Shown here in pieces: positions 5,562-14,675 of a stretch of DNA of 15,287 nucleotides (position 1 is the stretch's first letter; the number at the start of each line of letters is the position of its first letter). Source of the DNA: an uncultured Bacteroidota bacterium (GTDB taxonomy: Bacteria; Bacteroidota; Bacteroidia; Chitinophagales; Chitinophagaceae); the NCBI GenBank assembly GCA_903847655.1, contig CAINEG010000242.1, positions 1-15,287 on the forward strand. Reading direction: 5' to 3'. Below the pieces are notes generated by a model that was not told the DNA's origin, searched no databases, and saw only the letters and a program-made list of their open reading frames with translations. Position numbers and translations under genes: made by a program.

Positions 5562-7696
5562 AAATGAATGGTTTTAAAATTACCCTCAATGTATTGCTTA
5601 GCTTGATCGGTAAAATGGTTAGACTTATTAAAACGATTCTGCCCCCCAGTAATAATTGTTTTAGCTTCTAACTTTTTACCAAAGCTAACGGCTGCAATAA
5701 AACTACTTCCTGAATAACCATAACGCTTCTGTGAATTGTCTTGTCTTTTACTTTCAAATGCAGGAAGGGTCCCCCATTTTGAGGAAGCTTGCGCAACGGC
5801 CCAGCTAGGTAATTGGTCATTCATTTTTTCTCCTGGGTTGACTCTTTGGTATCTATTGATGCTACCCCAAGCCATTTCCCAGCTACCATATACTTCTTCC
5901 ATATGTGCTAAGGTTTTATTCAATAGCGCTAATTTTTTTTCATTAGAAACAGTAGTGGCCATGCTTTCATATTTTTTCCATAATTCAGTACCAGTTTCTT
6001 CAGTAGCGGCGGCTGGTATTTCTTTGCCCCATTCTGTGGCCCATTCAATGGCAATAGCAGTTGCAATTGAAGCGGTATCAGCATCATGATTCCAATTGCT
6101 TAAATATTGAATGGCTTTTTGTTCTTTCGTATTCAGTGTTATGGTTTTTGTATAAGCTAAGAAGGAAGGCAATAAAACATCAAAAGCCGATATATGTTTA
6201 TTGTAACCAAGTTGAATCAACTCATCTAAACTAATCTTCTCTATTTTTTCTAATAATTTAACTGCGGTAATACCTCTGCCGTTTTCTCCATCAGGAGCCA
6301 TATAGTGTGGATAGTTTTCCGCTTTGGGACTATTCATGCCAGCCACTGTAAAAGGAGTAGCATTGCAATTCTGTAACCAACCATTGGATGGATTAATGCT
6401 TTGTACAATTTCATTCAATGCATGTAGGCCTTGCCAATTGGTCGCTTTGATAGAACCATCTACTGGCCAACTGTAATCATATTTTGGATTTCTTTTAGGC
6501 ATAAAATTTCCATGCCAATAAGCAATATTGCCTTCGCCATCTGCATAGACCGTATTATTACTGTTGTTCGCTAATAAAGACAATGCTTTTTGATAGGTTT
6601 TTAAATTGGTGGCCTTGGTTCTAGACCAACATTCCATCAAGGCATTCAAAGACCGATTGTTTTCTTGCAAACTTAACCAATGGCCATTTTTACTACCCAT
6701 CACTGGCCCATGGATTGTTTTATAAGTAAGAAATGATTTAATTTTTATTTCGCCAGCCTCTGTATATTTTAATTCAATCTTTCTTTCTTTAATATTTTTT
6801 TCTTTCTTTTCGTAGATAGATACCCAAGCTATTTTATTCTTTTTAATTTTTTCTTCATATACATCCGCTACATCGGCGTAACTACTGGTATGCATCCATC
6901 CACAATGTTCATTGAAACCTTGGTAGATAAACATTTGCCCCCAAGTTACGGCCCCATAAACATTCAGGCCTTCTTCGCTGTTCATATGCATCTCCGATCT
7001 AAAATAAAAAGGTACATGCGGATTGATGTACAACAAAGCATTTCCATTTTTACTATGCTTGGGTGCAATCGCAAATCCATTGGAGCCCTTGGTGGCTCTT
7101 TCTTCAAAATCAATACGGGATTGTTGCACTATTTTATTTTTATCACCGTAAAAATTTTCTACATCCTGTGTTTCAATTCCTCCAGTTCTGGTGGGAGAAA
7201 CACTGCCATCGGTCCACATTAAATGATACCAAGGCTTAAAATAGCTAATGGCCTTGGGATGAACTTCGGGATGTTTGTATAAATAATAGTTTAATCCATC
7301 CGCGTGGGCCTGTAATAAATTTTTAAACCAAATAGGACTTTTATTATAATCTTGAATTGCTTCGGCACTGTCTTGTATCAATCGCATCATTAAATCTTCG
7401 TAAATGGCTTTTGGTCCATTGACTTCTGCAGTGCGGCCCAACATTTCTAAAAAATTTAGTTCTATTTGTTCAAAATTTTCTTCGCATTGTGCATACATTA
7501 AACCAAATACCGCATCCGCATCTGTCTTACCATAGATATGTGGGATCTCCCATTCATCTCTAATAATGTTTACCTGATTGGCATGTATTGCCCAACGCGC
7601 TTTATCTGCGGCAGTAATATTTTGCGCTTGCGCAGTTGTCGCCAAACAAAAGCTTAAAATAACAATAAATAAATCTTCTATTCTATTTCTTTTCAT
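5501..7696 (-). CDS. penicillin acylase family protein, full length
   Basis: A 731-residue exported Ntn-hydrolase. Residues 1-25 form a signal peptide (basic start, hydrophobic core, ending TTAQAQ). The early motif WEIPHIYGKTDADAVFG lies at about 49-65. The self-cleavage site TKGSNGFAIAP is at 202-212, making Ser205 the nucleophile of the beta chain. Length is normal for acyl-homoserine-lactone or penicillin acylases, but sequence alone cannot tell the amide substrate. The start at 7696 is preferred to an in-frame GTG at 7759: the GTG lies inside the stem of the upstream terminator and would place 21 residues before the signal peptide. The gene is probably transcribed alone. Its 3' end overlaps the convergent regulator gene by 61 bases. 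It differs strongly from the family member at 1-834, so the two are not a recent duplication. Confidence 0.9.
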   Translation of the reverse strand: MKRNRIEDLFIVILSFCLATTAQAQNITAADKARWAIHANQVNIIRDEWEIPHIYGKTDADAVFGLMYAQCEENFEQIELNFLEMLGRTAEVNGPKAIYEDLMMRLIQDSAEAIQDYNKSPIWFKNLLQAHADGLNYYLYKHPEVHPKAISYFKPWYHLMWTDGSVSPTRTGGIETQDVENFYGDKNKIVQQSRIDFEERATKGSNGFAIAPKHSKNGNALLYINPHVPFYFRSEMHMNSEEGLNVYGAVTWGQMFIYQGFNEHCGWMHTSSYADVADVYEEKIKKNKIAWVSIYEKKEKNIKERKIELKYTEAGEIKIKSFLTYKTIHGPVMGSKNGHWLSLQENNRSLNALMECWSRTKATNLKTYQKALSLLANNSNNTVYADGEGNIAYWHGNFMPKRNPKYDYSWPVDGSIKATNWQGLHALNEIVQSINPSNGWLQNCNATPFTVAGMNSPKAENYPHYMAPDGENGRGITAVKLLEKIEKISLDELIQLGYNKHISAFDVLLPSFLAYTKTITLNTKEQKAIQYLSNWNHDADTASIATAIAIEWATEWGKEIPAAATEETGTELWKKYESMATTVSNEKKLALLNKTLAHMEEVYGSWEMAWGSINRYQRVNPGEKMNDQLPSWAVAQASSKWGTLPAFESKRQDNSQKRYGYSGSSFIAAVSFGKKLEAKTIITGGQNRFNKSNHFTDQAKQYIEGNFKTIHFYKEDVLTHAVISYKPGLTK

Positions 7697-7748
7697 ATAC
7701 AATCTATTAAATAGTAAGTGGACTACATTAGTCATTAAAGTTAAGCAT

Positions 7749-7782
7749 AAAAAAAGCACAAACTTGAATGGTTTGTGCTTTT
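7749..7782 (-). terminator. intrinsic terminator after the TIM-barrel gene
   Basis: A perfect 12-base inverted repeat has arms AAAAGCACAAAC (7752-7763) and GTTTGTGCTTTT (7771-7782) with a 7-base loop. On the minus strand the stem is followed by a run of seven T (7755-7749), about 20 bases after the stop of the 8728-7802 gene. It separates that gene from the acylase gene downstream. Confidence 0.88.
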
Positions 7783-7801
7783 GAAAGGAAACATTTATTG
7801 A

Positions 7802-8728
7802 TTAGATGCCCCAGGTTTTTACAATTGCTAAATCTTTCTTAGCGCATTCCAATGGGCTAATGCCTTGGTAAGACTCCTGCTCAATTATAAAATGATGGGA
7901 GCCACCTATTTTTTTTGCCAGTAAAGCAATCGCTTTAGGATCTACCACGCCTGTGCCTAAAATGGTACTTTCATAGCCATCATTCAGCTCACCTTTGGCA
8001 GATTTTATTTCATCTTTTACATGTAAGGATTGGAATCGACCAGGATATTTAGTAATCCATTCTGCGCCTCTTCCGCCAGCACCATACATATTACCAAAAT
8101 CTAATTGATGGATAACTAAATTAGGATCTGTATTTTGTAAGATTAAATCATACATCAAGATACCATTCAATTTTTCTTTAAATTCAAATTCGTGGTTGTG
8201 GTAACCAAATTTCATTCCACTTTTCTTACATAATTCCCCCGATTTATTGAATACATCTAATTGTAACATTAATCCATCATAAGTACTTCTTAATTTATCG
8301 TCCATGGATGGGCTAATAACATATGCTTGTCCCATGATAGCGGCATCTTCCACAGTACGTTTCCAATCATCAGTAAAATCTTTGGCCGTATTGTCCCAAT
8401 GTTTTGCGCCCATTACAGTATGTCCACTTGGCATTTTTAAGCCCAAATCATTTAATAATTTTTTAAATTCTGTAGCAGTCCAGCCATAGAATTTTCGGTT
8501 GATATAATTGGCATGTTCTACGAACTCATAGCCCATTTTTGATAAGGCGGTTAAAGTTTCCAAAGGATTTTTTTTCATGTCCTCACGAACAGAATACAAT
8601 TGAATACCAATCAAACGTTTGGTATCGGCAGCACTCAGGGATTTAGACCACAAAGCACTTGGATTTAAGCTTGCCCCAACAATGGCCAGAGAAGCATTTT
8701 GAATAAATTTTCTTCTTGAATTTTGCAT
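7802..8728 (-). CDS. Tat-exported sugar phosphate isomerase/epimerase-like TIM-barrel protein
   Basis: A 308-residue xylose-isomerase-like TIM-barrel (AP endonuclease family 2 fold). The N-terminus is a twin-arginine signal: SRRKFIQNASLAIVGA at 4-19, with a cleavage region before about residue 35. The barrel begins at LIGIQLYSVRED (39-50). Putative metal and substrate residues lie in FVEHANY (69-75), GYHNHEFEF (175-183), HQLDFGNM (207-214), SLHVKDE (234-240) and FIIEQE (280-285). Exported proteins of this type are common in Bacteroidota and are thought to act on sugars or their derivatives in the periplasm; the exact reaction is unknown. The gene is monocistronic: a terminator follows at 7749-7782, and the upstream neighbour is divergent across 124 bases. 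Confidence 0.88.
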   Translation of the reverse strand: MQNSRRKFIQNASLAIVGASLNPSALWSKSLSAADTKRLIGIQLYSVREDMKKNPLETLTALSKMGYEFVEHANYINRKFYGWTATEFKKLLNDLGLKMPSGHTVMGAKHWDNTAKDFTDDWKRTVEDAAIMGQAYVISPSMDDKLRSTYDGLMLQLDVFNKSGELCKKSGMKFGYHNHEFEFKEKLNGILMYDLILQNTDPNLVIHQLDFGNMYGAGGRGAEWITKYPGRFQSLHVKDEIKSAKGELNDGYESTILGTGVVDPKAIALLAKKIGGSHHFIIEQESYQGISPLECAKKDLAIVKTWGI

Positions 8729-8852
8729 AACAATCGGTTTTATAAATAAACTTACTAAAAATTGGTTAAAAATGGCAGAAAAAAGGAGGAGCGGCGGGGA
8801 CCTGATGATGACTTAAGTAATAATTTAAACACTAAATCGTATTTTTAACTCC

Positions 8853-11645
8853 ATGATCAATAAGTATTTAAAAACCTTCTTTACAATTAGCGCCATTTTA
8901 TACTTCAGCATTTCAGGTTTTGGTCAGGTTTTTCAGGTACAAGGCATCATTATGGATAGTAGCGCCAATAGAACCTTGCCTTATGCTACTGTTTCTTTAG
9001 TACATGCTAAGGATTCCTCTTTAGTAAGTTTTACTAGAAGCAATGAAGAAGGTGGTTTTACGATTAAAAATATGGTTGCTGGAAAATATTTGTTGTCTAT
9101 CTCTTATGTGGGCTATCAACAACAATGGGTGGTTTTTAAAACAGGGGCTAATCCAATACTTGATTTAAATAATATTTATTTAGTTGATGCGAGTAAAGTA
9201 AGTACGGTAACTGTTACCGCGAGAAGGCCTCCTGTGGTCATCAACGGTGATTCCATAGAATTCAATTCGGAAAATTTTAAAACTGTTCCCAATGCAGTGG
9301 TAGAAGACATGTTAAAGAAAATGCCAGGCATTGAGGTGGATAAATCTGGGGCGATTACTGTGAATGGAAAATCAGTAACCAAGGTATTTGTGAATGGAAA
9401 AGAATTTTTCACAGGAGATCCTAAAATGGCGACTAAAAATTTACCAGCAGATGCAGTAGATAAAATTCAAGTGTATGATCGTAAATCGGATCAAGCCATG
9501 TTTACGGGTATTGACGATGGCAATGACGAAACAGCCATCAATATTAAAACCAAAAAAGACCGCAAACAATCCACTTTTGGAAAACTGAATGGGAGTGCTG
9601 GAACCCCAGGCAGGTTTGATGCACAGGGCAATGTCAATAGAATCAATAACGATGAACAATTTTCCATCATAGGTACTGCCAACAATACCAATAGACAAGC
9701 ATTTTCAAATGGAGATGCAGCTAATTTTTCTGGCGGTGGTGGTGGCAGAGGCGGCGGAGGCGTGATGATTAATATAAACGGTGGTGCTGGTGGTACCGAA
9801 GCCAATGCACAAGGGGTGGCCAATACTTATTCCTTAGGGGGAAACTATTCCAATCTATTGAATGATAAAAAAATGGATTTTAATGCCAATACCAATATCA
9901 GTGATGTGGAGAGAAACAATATTAGTAATTCTTATACACAAAATTTAACACCAGGTAATTTATTTAATAGAAATAATCGTTCAAATACCATCAATAGAAA
10001 TCAACAACAAAAAATGGGTCTAACCATTGACAATAAAGTCTCTGAATCATTCTCTTATAAGTATACGCCTAGTATTACTAACCAACACAATACTTCTATG
10101 GGTGAGTCTTCGAGTAGTACCTTATTACCCGATGGCACATTAACCAATGCGACGAAGACCAATGCTGCAAGTGCTACAGATGCGGTGAATATTTCAAATA
10201 CTTTATTGTTGAGAAAGAAATTTGTAAAAAAAGGGCGAACCCTATCTTCAACGATAACACAGGGCTATAATAATTCAAGTGCCAACAGCAGTCAATATAC
10301 CGAACAACTAATTTATTTTTATGGAGTGATAAAAGATTCCATCATCGATCAAAAAAATTCAAGAAAAGGTTTGACTGAAACCTATTCTGCCAATTTGGTT
10401 TATACCGAACCCTTAGGTAAAAAATCTTTGTTGGAATTCAATGCTTTTTTAAATAAAGACATTGGATCTACGAGCAGAAAAGTATTTGATAAAAATGGTA
10501 GCAGCAATAGTTATGATTTACTGAATACCAAACTCACCAATGAATACAGCAGTGAGTATACCTATGCGGGTGGCGGCATGAATTATAGGTTGAATCAAAA
10601 AAAATATAATTTCTCTACAGGCTTTTCTTTACAGGACGCCATTTTAAAAGGCAACAATACCAGTACCAATACAAAAATTCAACAAGAATTCAAAGACATC
10701 TTGCCTTCTGCTATGTTTGTGTATAATTTTTCTCAAATGCAAAATTTAAGATTCAATTATCGAACATCGACCAATCAACCCACTTTGACACAGTTGCAAC
10801 CTGTAAGAGATCAAAGTAATATCAATAATCAAACCATTGGTAATCCTGATTTAAGAAGAAGCTATACCCACAATATTAATCTAACCTATTTTTCTTCTAA
10901 AATTTTAGCCCAAAGAAATTTCTTTGCTTTATTAAACGCACAGGTCATTAATAATTCCATTGTGAATTACGACAGTATACTTCCTAGTAGAGCGATACTT
11001 TCAACACCAGTCAACGCCAATGGCGCCTACCGCGTCAATGCTACTGCCAATTATGGTTTTGGGATTAAACAAATTTATTCAAGAATTAATTTTGGTATCA
11101 ATGGAGGCATCAGCAATAATATTTCTTATTCCAATGGCCTACTCAATACTACCCTTATAAAATCGGTAGGTCCAAGTTTCACTTATACCTATTCTTTGGA
11201 TGAAGTGGTGGATTTAAATTTATTTGCAAGACATGCCTATAGTAACACTAACAATGCCATCAATAAAGCTTTAAACACCAATTACTTAACAAGGGTTTAT
11301 AGTGCAGATCTAACGAATTATTTGCCCTTGGACATTGTTCTAAATCAATCCATTAATTACACCATCAATGAAGGTCGGGCAGCAGGCTTTAATACAGCAG
11401 TGCCTATTTGGAATGCAAGCTTGTCTAAATTTTTTCTAAAAAATAAAAGAGCCGAAATAAAAATAAGTGCCTTTGACATTTTAAATAAAAATGCAGGAAT
11501 TTCTAGAAATGTATCACAAAATCAAATCGTGGATCAATCCTACAATGTCATCAATCAATATTTTTTAGTGGGCTTTACCTATAGTTTACAAAAATCTGGG
11601 CTGGCAGGCAATGGTGGTGGACCTAGAATGACCATTAGAATGTAA
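8853..11645 (+). CDS. outer-membrane beta-barrel protein with carboxypeptidase-like regulatory domain
   Basis: A 930-residue TonB-receptor-like outer-membrane protein. Residues 1-24 form a signal peptide (ending SGFG). Residues 27-110 form a carboxypeptidase-regulatory-like beta sandwich (VQGIIMD, LPYATVSL, GKYLLSISYVGYQQQ). A plug-like region spans about 115-235 (VEDMLKKMPGIEVDKSGAITVNG). The remainder is a long Asn/Ser/Tyr-rich barrel of the kind grouped as OMP_b-brl_3. A Gly-rich low-complexity loop lies at 294-313, and the C-terminus ends GNGGGPRMTIRM. The GLPGLI gene follows after 33 bases on the same strand, a pairing common in the phylum. The ligand is unknown. A G-rich patch with a 14-codon open frame precedes the gene. 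The start at 8853 fits the signal peptide. Confidence 0.9.
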   Translation: MINKYLKTFFTISAILYFSISGFGQVFQVQGIIMDSSANRTLPYATVSLVHAKDSSLVSFTRSNEEGGFTIKNMVAGKYLLSISYVGYQQQWVVFKTGANPILDLNNIYLVDASKVSTVTVTARRPPVVINGDSIEFNSENFKTVPNAVVEDMLKKMPGIEVDKSGAITVNGKSVTKVFVNGKEFFTGDPKMATKNLPADAVDKIQVYDRKSDQAMFTGIDDGNDETAINIKTKKDRKQSTFGKLNGSAGTPGRFDAQGNVNRINNDEQFSIIGTANNTNRQAFSNGDAANFSGGGGGRGGGGVMININGGAGGTEANAQGVANTYSLGGNYSNLLNDKKMDFNANTNISDVERNNISNSYTQNLTPGNLFNRNNRSNTINRNQQQKMGLTIDNKVSESFSYKYTPSITNQHNTSMGESSSSTLLPDGTLTNATKTNAASATDAVNISNTLLLRKKFVKKGRTLSSTITQGYNNSSANSSQYTEQLIYFYGVIKDSIIDQKNSRKGLTETYSANLVYTEPLGKKSLLEFNAFLNKDIGSTSRKVFDKNGSSNSYDLLNTKLTNEYSSEYTYAGGGMNYRLNQKKYNFSTGFSLQDAILKGNNTSTNTKIQQEFKDILPSAMFVYNFSQMQNLRFNYRTSTNQPTLTQLQPVRDQSNINNQTIGNPDLRRSYTHNINLTYFSSKILAQRNFFALLNAQVINNSIVNYDSILPSRAILSTPVNANGAYRVNATANYGFGIKQIYSRINFGINGGISNNISYSNGLLNTTLIKSVGPSFTYTYSLDEVVDLNLFARHAYSNTNNAINKALNTNYLTRVYSADLTNYLPLDIVLNQSINYTINEGRAAGFNTAVPIWNASLSKFFLKNKRAEIKISAFDILNKNAGISRNVSQNQIVDQSYNVINQYFLVGFTYSLQKSGLAGNGGGPRMTIRM

Positions 11646-11678
11646 TTGATTGTATATTTAATTTATAAATAATAAAAA

Positions 11679-12503
11679 ATGAAAAATTTTATTTTAGTAC
11701 TTGCCTTAATTTTTGGAATGACGCATTTGACGATGGCTCAAATGAAAGAAGGTAAAATTGTTTATGAGCGCAAAATAAACATGTACCGTATGATTACAGA
11801 TCCCGAAATGAGGTCAAGAATGCCTGAATTTAGGACTTCTCAATTTGAGTTGTTGTTCAATGAGCAGGCCAGTTTGTTTAGAACCGTTCCTGAAGATGAA
11901 GCCCCTGATCCATTTGCCAACAATGGTGGTGATAGAGGTGGACAAAGATTTATGTTTAGAATGCCAGAGACGGCTACCTATACCAACTTAGCTACCCAAA
12001 TACAATATGAATCACGTGGTATGTTCGAAAAAACATTTTTAATCATAGATTCCTTAAAACCGATGCAATGGAAAATTTCTGAAGAAACAAAAACCATTGC
12101 CAAGCATTTGTGTAAAAAAGCAACTACTTCAGTTCCAATGCAAACTATGCGTATTGGTGGTGGAAGACCAGGGGGAAGAAACGCTGATACGACAGAAAAA
12201 ACACCTGCCTTACCTAAGGAACAAACCGTGGTGGTTTGGTATACAGAAGACATTCCTGCTTCTATTGGTCCAGATACCTTTGCGGGTTTGCCGGGCGCTA
12301 TTTTAGAAGTAGACATGGACAATGGCGCCAATATTACTACTGCCATAGAAGTGGCTACAAGATATCCTAAGAAAGAATTAGTACAACCCACCAAGGGAGA
12401 TCAAATGAATAGAGCTCAATTTCAAGAAGCTATGAAGAAAATTATGGAAGACATGCAAAAAGGCGGAGGAATGGGAGGCATGAGAATTAGAATTAATCAA
12501 TAA
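11679..12503 (+). CDS. GLPGLI family protein
   Basis: A 274-residue secreted protein with signal peptide 1-20 (ending LTMAQ). The defining motif of the family lies at 202-210 (AGLPGAILE), within WYTEDIP...VDMDNG at 187-216. Family members are exported proteins of unknown function in Bacteroidota, often encoded next to outer-membrane beta-barrel proteins, as here (33 bases downstream). The protein is rich in Met, Arg and Gly: GGDRGGQRFMFRMPE at 83-97, GGGRPGGR at 160-167, and a tail GGGMGGMRIRINQ at 262-274. These resemble the Gly-rich loop and the C-terminus of its neighbour, which hints that the two interact or share a partner (inference). The stop codon lies inside the inverted repeat shared with the convergent receptor gene. 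Confidence 0.9.
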   Translation: MKNFILVLALIFGMTHLTMAQMKEGKIVYERKINMYRMITDPEMRSRMPEFRTSQFELLFNEQASLFRTVPEDEAPDPFANNGGDRGGQRFMFRMPETATYTNLATQIQYESRGMFEKTFLIIDSLKPMQWKISEETKTIAKHLCKKATTSVPMQTMRIGGGRPGGRNADTTEKTPALPKEQTVVVWYTEDIPASIGPDTFAGLPGAILEVDMDNGANITTAIEVATRYPKKELVQPTKGDQMNRAQFQEAMKKIMEDMQKGGGMGGMRIRINQ

Positions 12504-12528
12504 TAAAATATAAATCCTATTTTATTAT
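12500..12528. terminator. AT-only inverted repeat between convergent genes, candidate bidirectional terminator
   Basis: The arms at 12500-12510 and 12518-12528 (ATAATAAAATA / TATTTTATTAT) are a perfect 11-base inverted repeat with a 7-base loop. It contains the TAA of the GLPGLI gene (12501-12503) and the TAG of the receptor gene (12517-12519). A stem with only A-T pairs is weak, so terminator function is plausible but unproven. Confidence 0.45.
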
Positions 12529-14580
12529 AGACCATTTCCATCCAATGGTGATCGTTCTTGGATCGCCAATATAATAGGCATAGGCTGCATTTCCTTTTAC
12601 ACTAAAATTTTTGGTGGCCATAGTGGAATAGTAAGTATTGCCTGCGTTTAATAGGTTCAACCATATTTCAGATTTCTTAAAATTAAAGCCTGCTCTGATA
12701 TTAAAAATACTAAAGCCAGGATACTTGCTGGCATTGGTTTCATCCATATAATAAGTCGATTGATCCTGCCATTCAATGGAGGCATGAAAAGGTGCTTTAG
12801 GTTTCCAATACAAAGTCATATTGCTGAAAAAAGAAGGCGCTGCTGTCATTTGATTGCCATCTACTGTAACGCCTTTAATTTGTGTATGGATATAATTGTG
12901 TTTTGCATTGCTTGCATTCCAATGCCATTCTATTTCATTGTTGATTTTGTATTTTATTTGATACTCTATCCCAATATGTTTAGTACTACCTGAATTTTGA
13001 TTCAAGTTTACACCATCGCTTTGCCTCACAGAAATAATTTCATTGTTGCCATTGAGTTGATAAATGGAGAGCTCTGTATAAAACTTAGGTAGTTGATACC
13101 AAGCACCTAGCTCCATATTTTTGAAAAGTTGTGGTAATAAATAAGGTACTCTGACTGTATTGTAAATTTCCGTGATTTGAGGTGGAACAAAGCCCTCGCT
13201 GTAATTTAAATAACCACCCCAATTTTTTTGGTTATAGGTAAGCCCTAATTTTGGTGCCCAATTATTAAAATGATTGTTGGAAGAAGGCGTACCATACTTT
13301 AATTGATTGTTAAATAGGTATTCAAAATCGTCATAACGTAAGGCCATATTCCAATGCAATGAATTTGAGATTTTTGCAATGAAGTTGACATAAATAGCTT
13401 TATTGTTAATTTGAGTCTTGTAAGATGTGACCAATGAATCCTTGGTAGGATAACTGTATTTGGTATACTTTCCAATGGCAGTGTCTTTTAATATATCAAT
13501 GTAATGTGCAATTAAATTTTGTTGGGTATTGTCCCAATAGCCACCTAGGATCAGTTTGCTATTAATGGCTTTCAAGTTCCATTGATGTTGTAGGTCAAAA
13601 ACATAGGCATCAAAATGGTTACTATTTACTTGTCCTTTGAATTTAGTGGGGTTAGAAGTAGAGGCAATCGAATAAGTTGGATTTTGATCCATGGTATTGT
13701 TGCGGTACATCAGGTTAATGGTCGAAGTACTATTTTCATTCCACCTATAGGCTAAATTTTGTCTGAAACGAAGGGCATTGATTTGTCGATAGGTAAAACT
13801 TTGTTGACTGATTAAGCTTTTTTGTGCAAAATGTAGGCTATCCACCGAACCAATCATTTGTGTATGATAATCAATGTAGTTCAAGCTTTGAAATCCAGTC
13901 CATTTGGTATTGATTTTAAAATCTCTTCTAATAGAAATTGTTTTTTTATTATAATCAGAATAATCAAGAGGCCCATTTTTTTGATCTGTTAAAGCGCCGC
14001 TGATCATCCAACCACCAGTACTAGTGGGCAGGCCATAGTTGGCTTCTAATTTTTTAAAGCCACCATCATTTAACTGGCTACTGATATTGAATAGTTGGCT
14101 ATTGGGAATTTGCGTTGATAAAAAATTAACCACGCCTCCAATGGCTTCAGCGCCATACAAAGCCGATGCAGGCCCTTTTAAAATTTCGATGGAATGAATA
14201 TTGCTCGTATTGATTTCAATCAAGGCATTGCTACTGTATAAGCCACTAGTTCTAATGGGCATACCATCTTCTAAAAACAAATACAAACCTTTTAAGGAAA
14301 TGGGTTGTCGAATGGCCATCATGTGTTGTTCATTGCCAATGCTAGGCATGTATACCCCACTTACTTTATTCAATAGATAATCTATCCTTTGTGCTTTAGC
14401 TTCTTCAATAATTTTAGGACTTAGCACAGAAATGGCTACGGGCGAACTAATTCTTTTCTCTTTTAATTTGTTGGCGGAAATAATGACTGTTTCAAGATTG
14501 GAAAAACTAATGTCTTGTCCAATAGCAGTTTCAAAAGACAATAAAGAGGCCAGCAATAGTAGGGGTAAAAACCATCTCAT
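12517..14580 (-). CDS. TonB-dependent receptor
   Basis: A 687-residue outer-membrane transporter driven by TonB. Residues 1-22 form a signal peptide (MRWFLPLLLLASLLSF, ending IGQ). A TonB-box-like ETVIISA lies at 30-36. The plug domain spans about 30-160 and includes the conserved IEILKGPASALYGAEAIGGV at 131-150. The rest is a beta-barrel ending TIGWKWSIIK. There is no N-terminal carboxypeptidase-like domain and no SusD partner, so it resembles siderophore, cobalamin or metal receptors more than polysaccharide SusC proteins. The substrate cannot be told. The ATG at 14580 is preferred over the one at 14610 because it places the charged residue and hydrophobic core of the signal peptide at the very start. 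It is transcribed in the same direction as the phosphate transporter but 91 bases away, and converges on the GLPGLI gene. Confidence 0.9.
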   Translation of the reverse strand: MRWFLPLLLLASLLSFETAIGQDISFSNLETVIISANKLKEKRISSPVAISVLSPKIIEEAKAQRIDYLLNKVSGVYMPSIGNEQHMMAIRQPISLKGLYLFLEDGMPIRTSGLYSSNALIEINTSNIHSIEILKGPASALYGAEAIGGVVNFLSTQIPNSQLFNISSQLNDGGFKKLEANYGLPTSTGGWMISGALTDQKNGPLDYSDYNKKTISIRRDFKINTKWTGFQSLNYIDYHTQMIGSVDSLHFAQKSLISQQSFTYRQINALRFRQNLAYRWNENSTSTINLMYRNNTMDQNPTYSIASTSNPTKFKGQVNSNHFDAYVFDLQHQWNLKAINSKLILGGYWDNTQQNLIAHYIDILKDTAIGKYTKYSYPTKDSLVTSYKTQINNKAIYVNFIAKISNSLHWNMALRYDDFEYLFNNQLKYGTPSSNNHFNNWAPKLGLTYNQKNWGGYLNYSEGFVPPQITEIYNTVRVPYLLPQLFKNMELGAWYQLPKFYTELSIYQLNGNNEIISVRQSDGVNLNQNSGSTKHIGIEYQIKYKINNEIEWHWNASNAKHNYIHTQIKGVTVDGNQMTAAPSFFSNMTLYWKPKAPFHASIEWQDQSTYYMDETNASKYPGFSIFNIRAGFNFKKSEIWLNLLNAGNTYYSTMATKNFSVKGNAAYAYYIGDPRTITIGWKWSIIK

Positions 14581-14649
14581 ACCAGCAAATGTAGCAGTTA
14601 ATTCAATCATTTGCTATACAGCTAGATGAATAAAAAACTAGCCCAAATT

Positions 14650-14675
14650 TTAATTAACGAGTGTTTATTAATTAA
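14650..14675. repeat. AT-only inverted repeat at the end of the phosphate transporter gene
   Basis: Two copies of TTAATTAA (14650-14657 and 14668-14675) flank a 10-base loop. The repeat overlaps the transporter's stop codon (14672-14674). It may act as a weak transcript-end hairpin for that gene, but AT-only palindromes are frequent in DNA of this composition. Confidence 0.3.

Noticed and set aside
4842..7696. Quorum-sensing unit (LuxR regulator next to an AHL-acylase-like enzyme)
   Set aside because: The regulator has a receiver-like N-terminus and no autoinducer-binding domain. No LuxI-type synthase is present, and the two genes are convergent rather than co-transcribed.
7697..7759. N-terminal extension of the acylase from an in-frame GTG
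   Set aside because: The GTG lies in the stem of the intrinsic terminator at 7749-7782, and the signal peptide begins at the ATG at 7696.
9491..9823. Proline-rich open frame on the minus strand
   Set aside because: It is the antisense of the Gly-rich loop of the beta-barrel gene and has no independent coding signal.
11978..12394. 138-codon open frame on the minus strand
   Set aside because: It is a shadow of the GLPGLI gene, which has a signal peptide and the family motif in the sense frame.
14586..14593. TACATTTG on the minus strand as the promoter of the TonB-dependent receptor
   Set aside because: It matches the -7 consensus but lies only 5 bases before the chosen ATG and has no -33 element at normal spacing. 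Chance matches are expected in AT-rich DNA.
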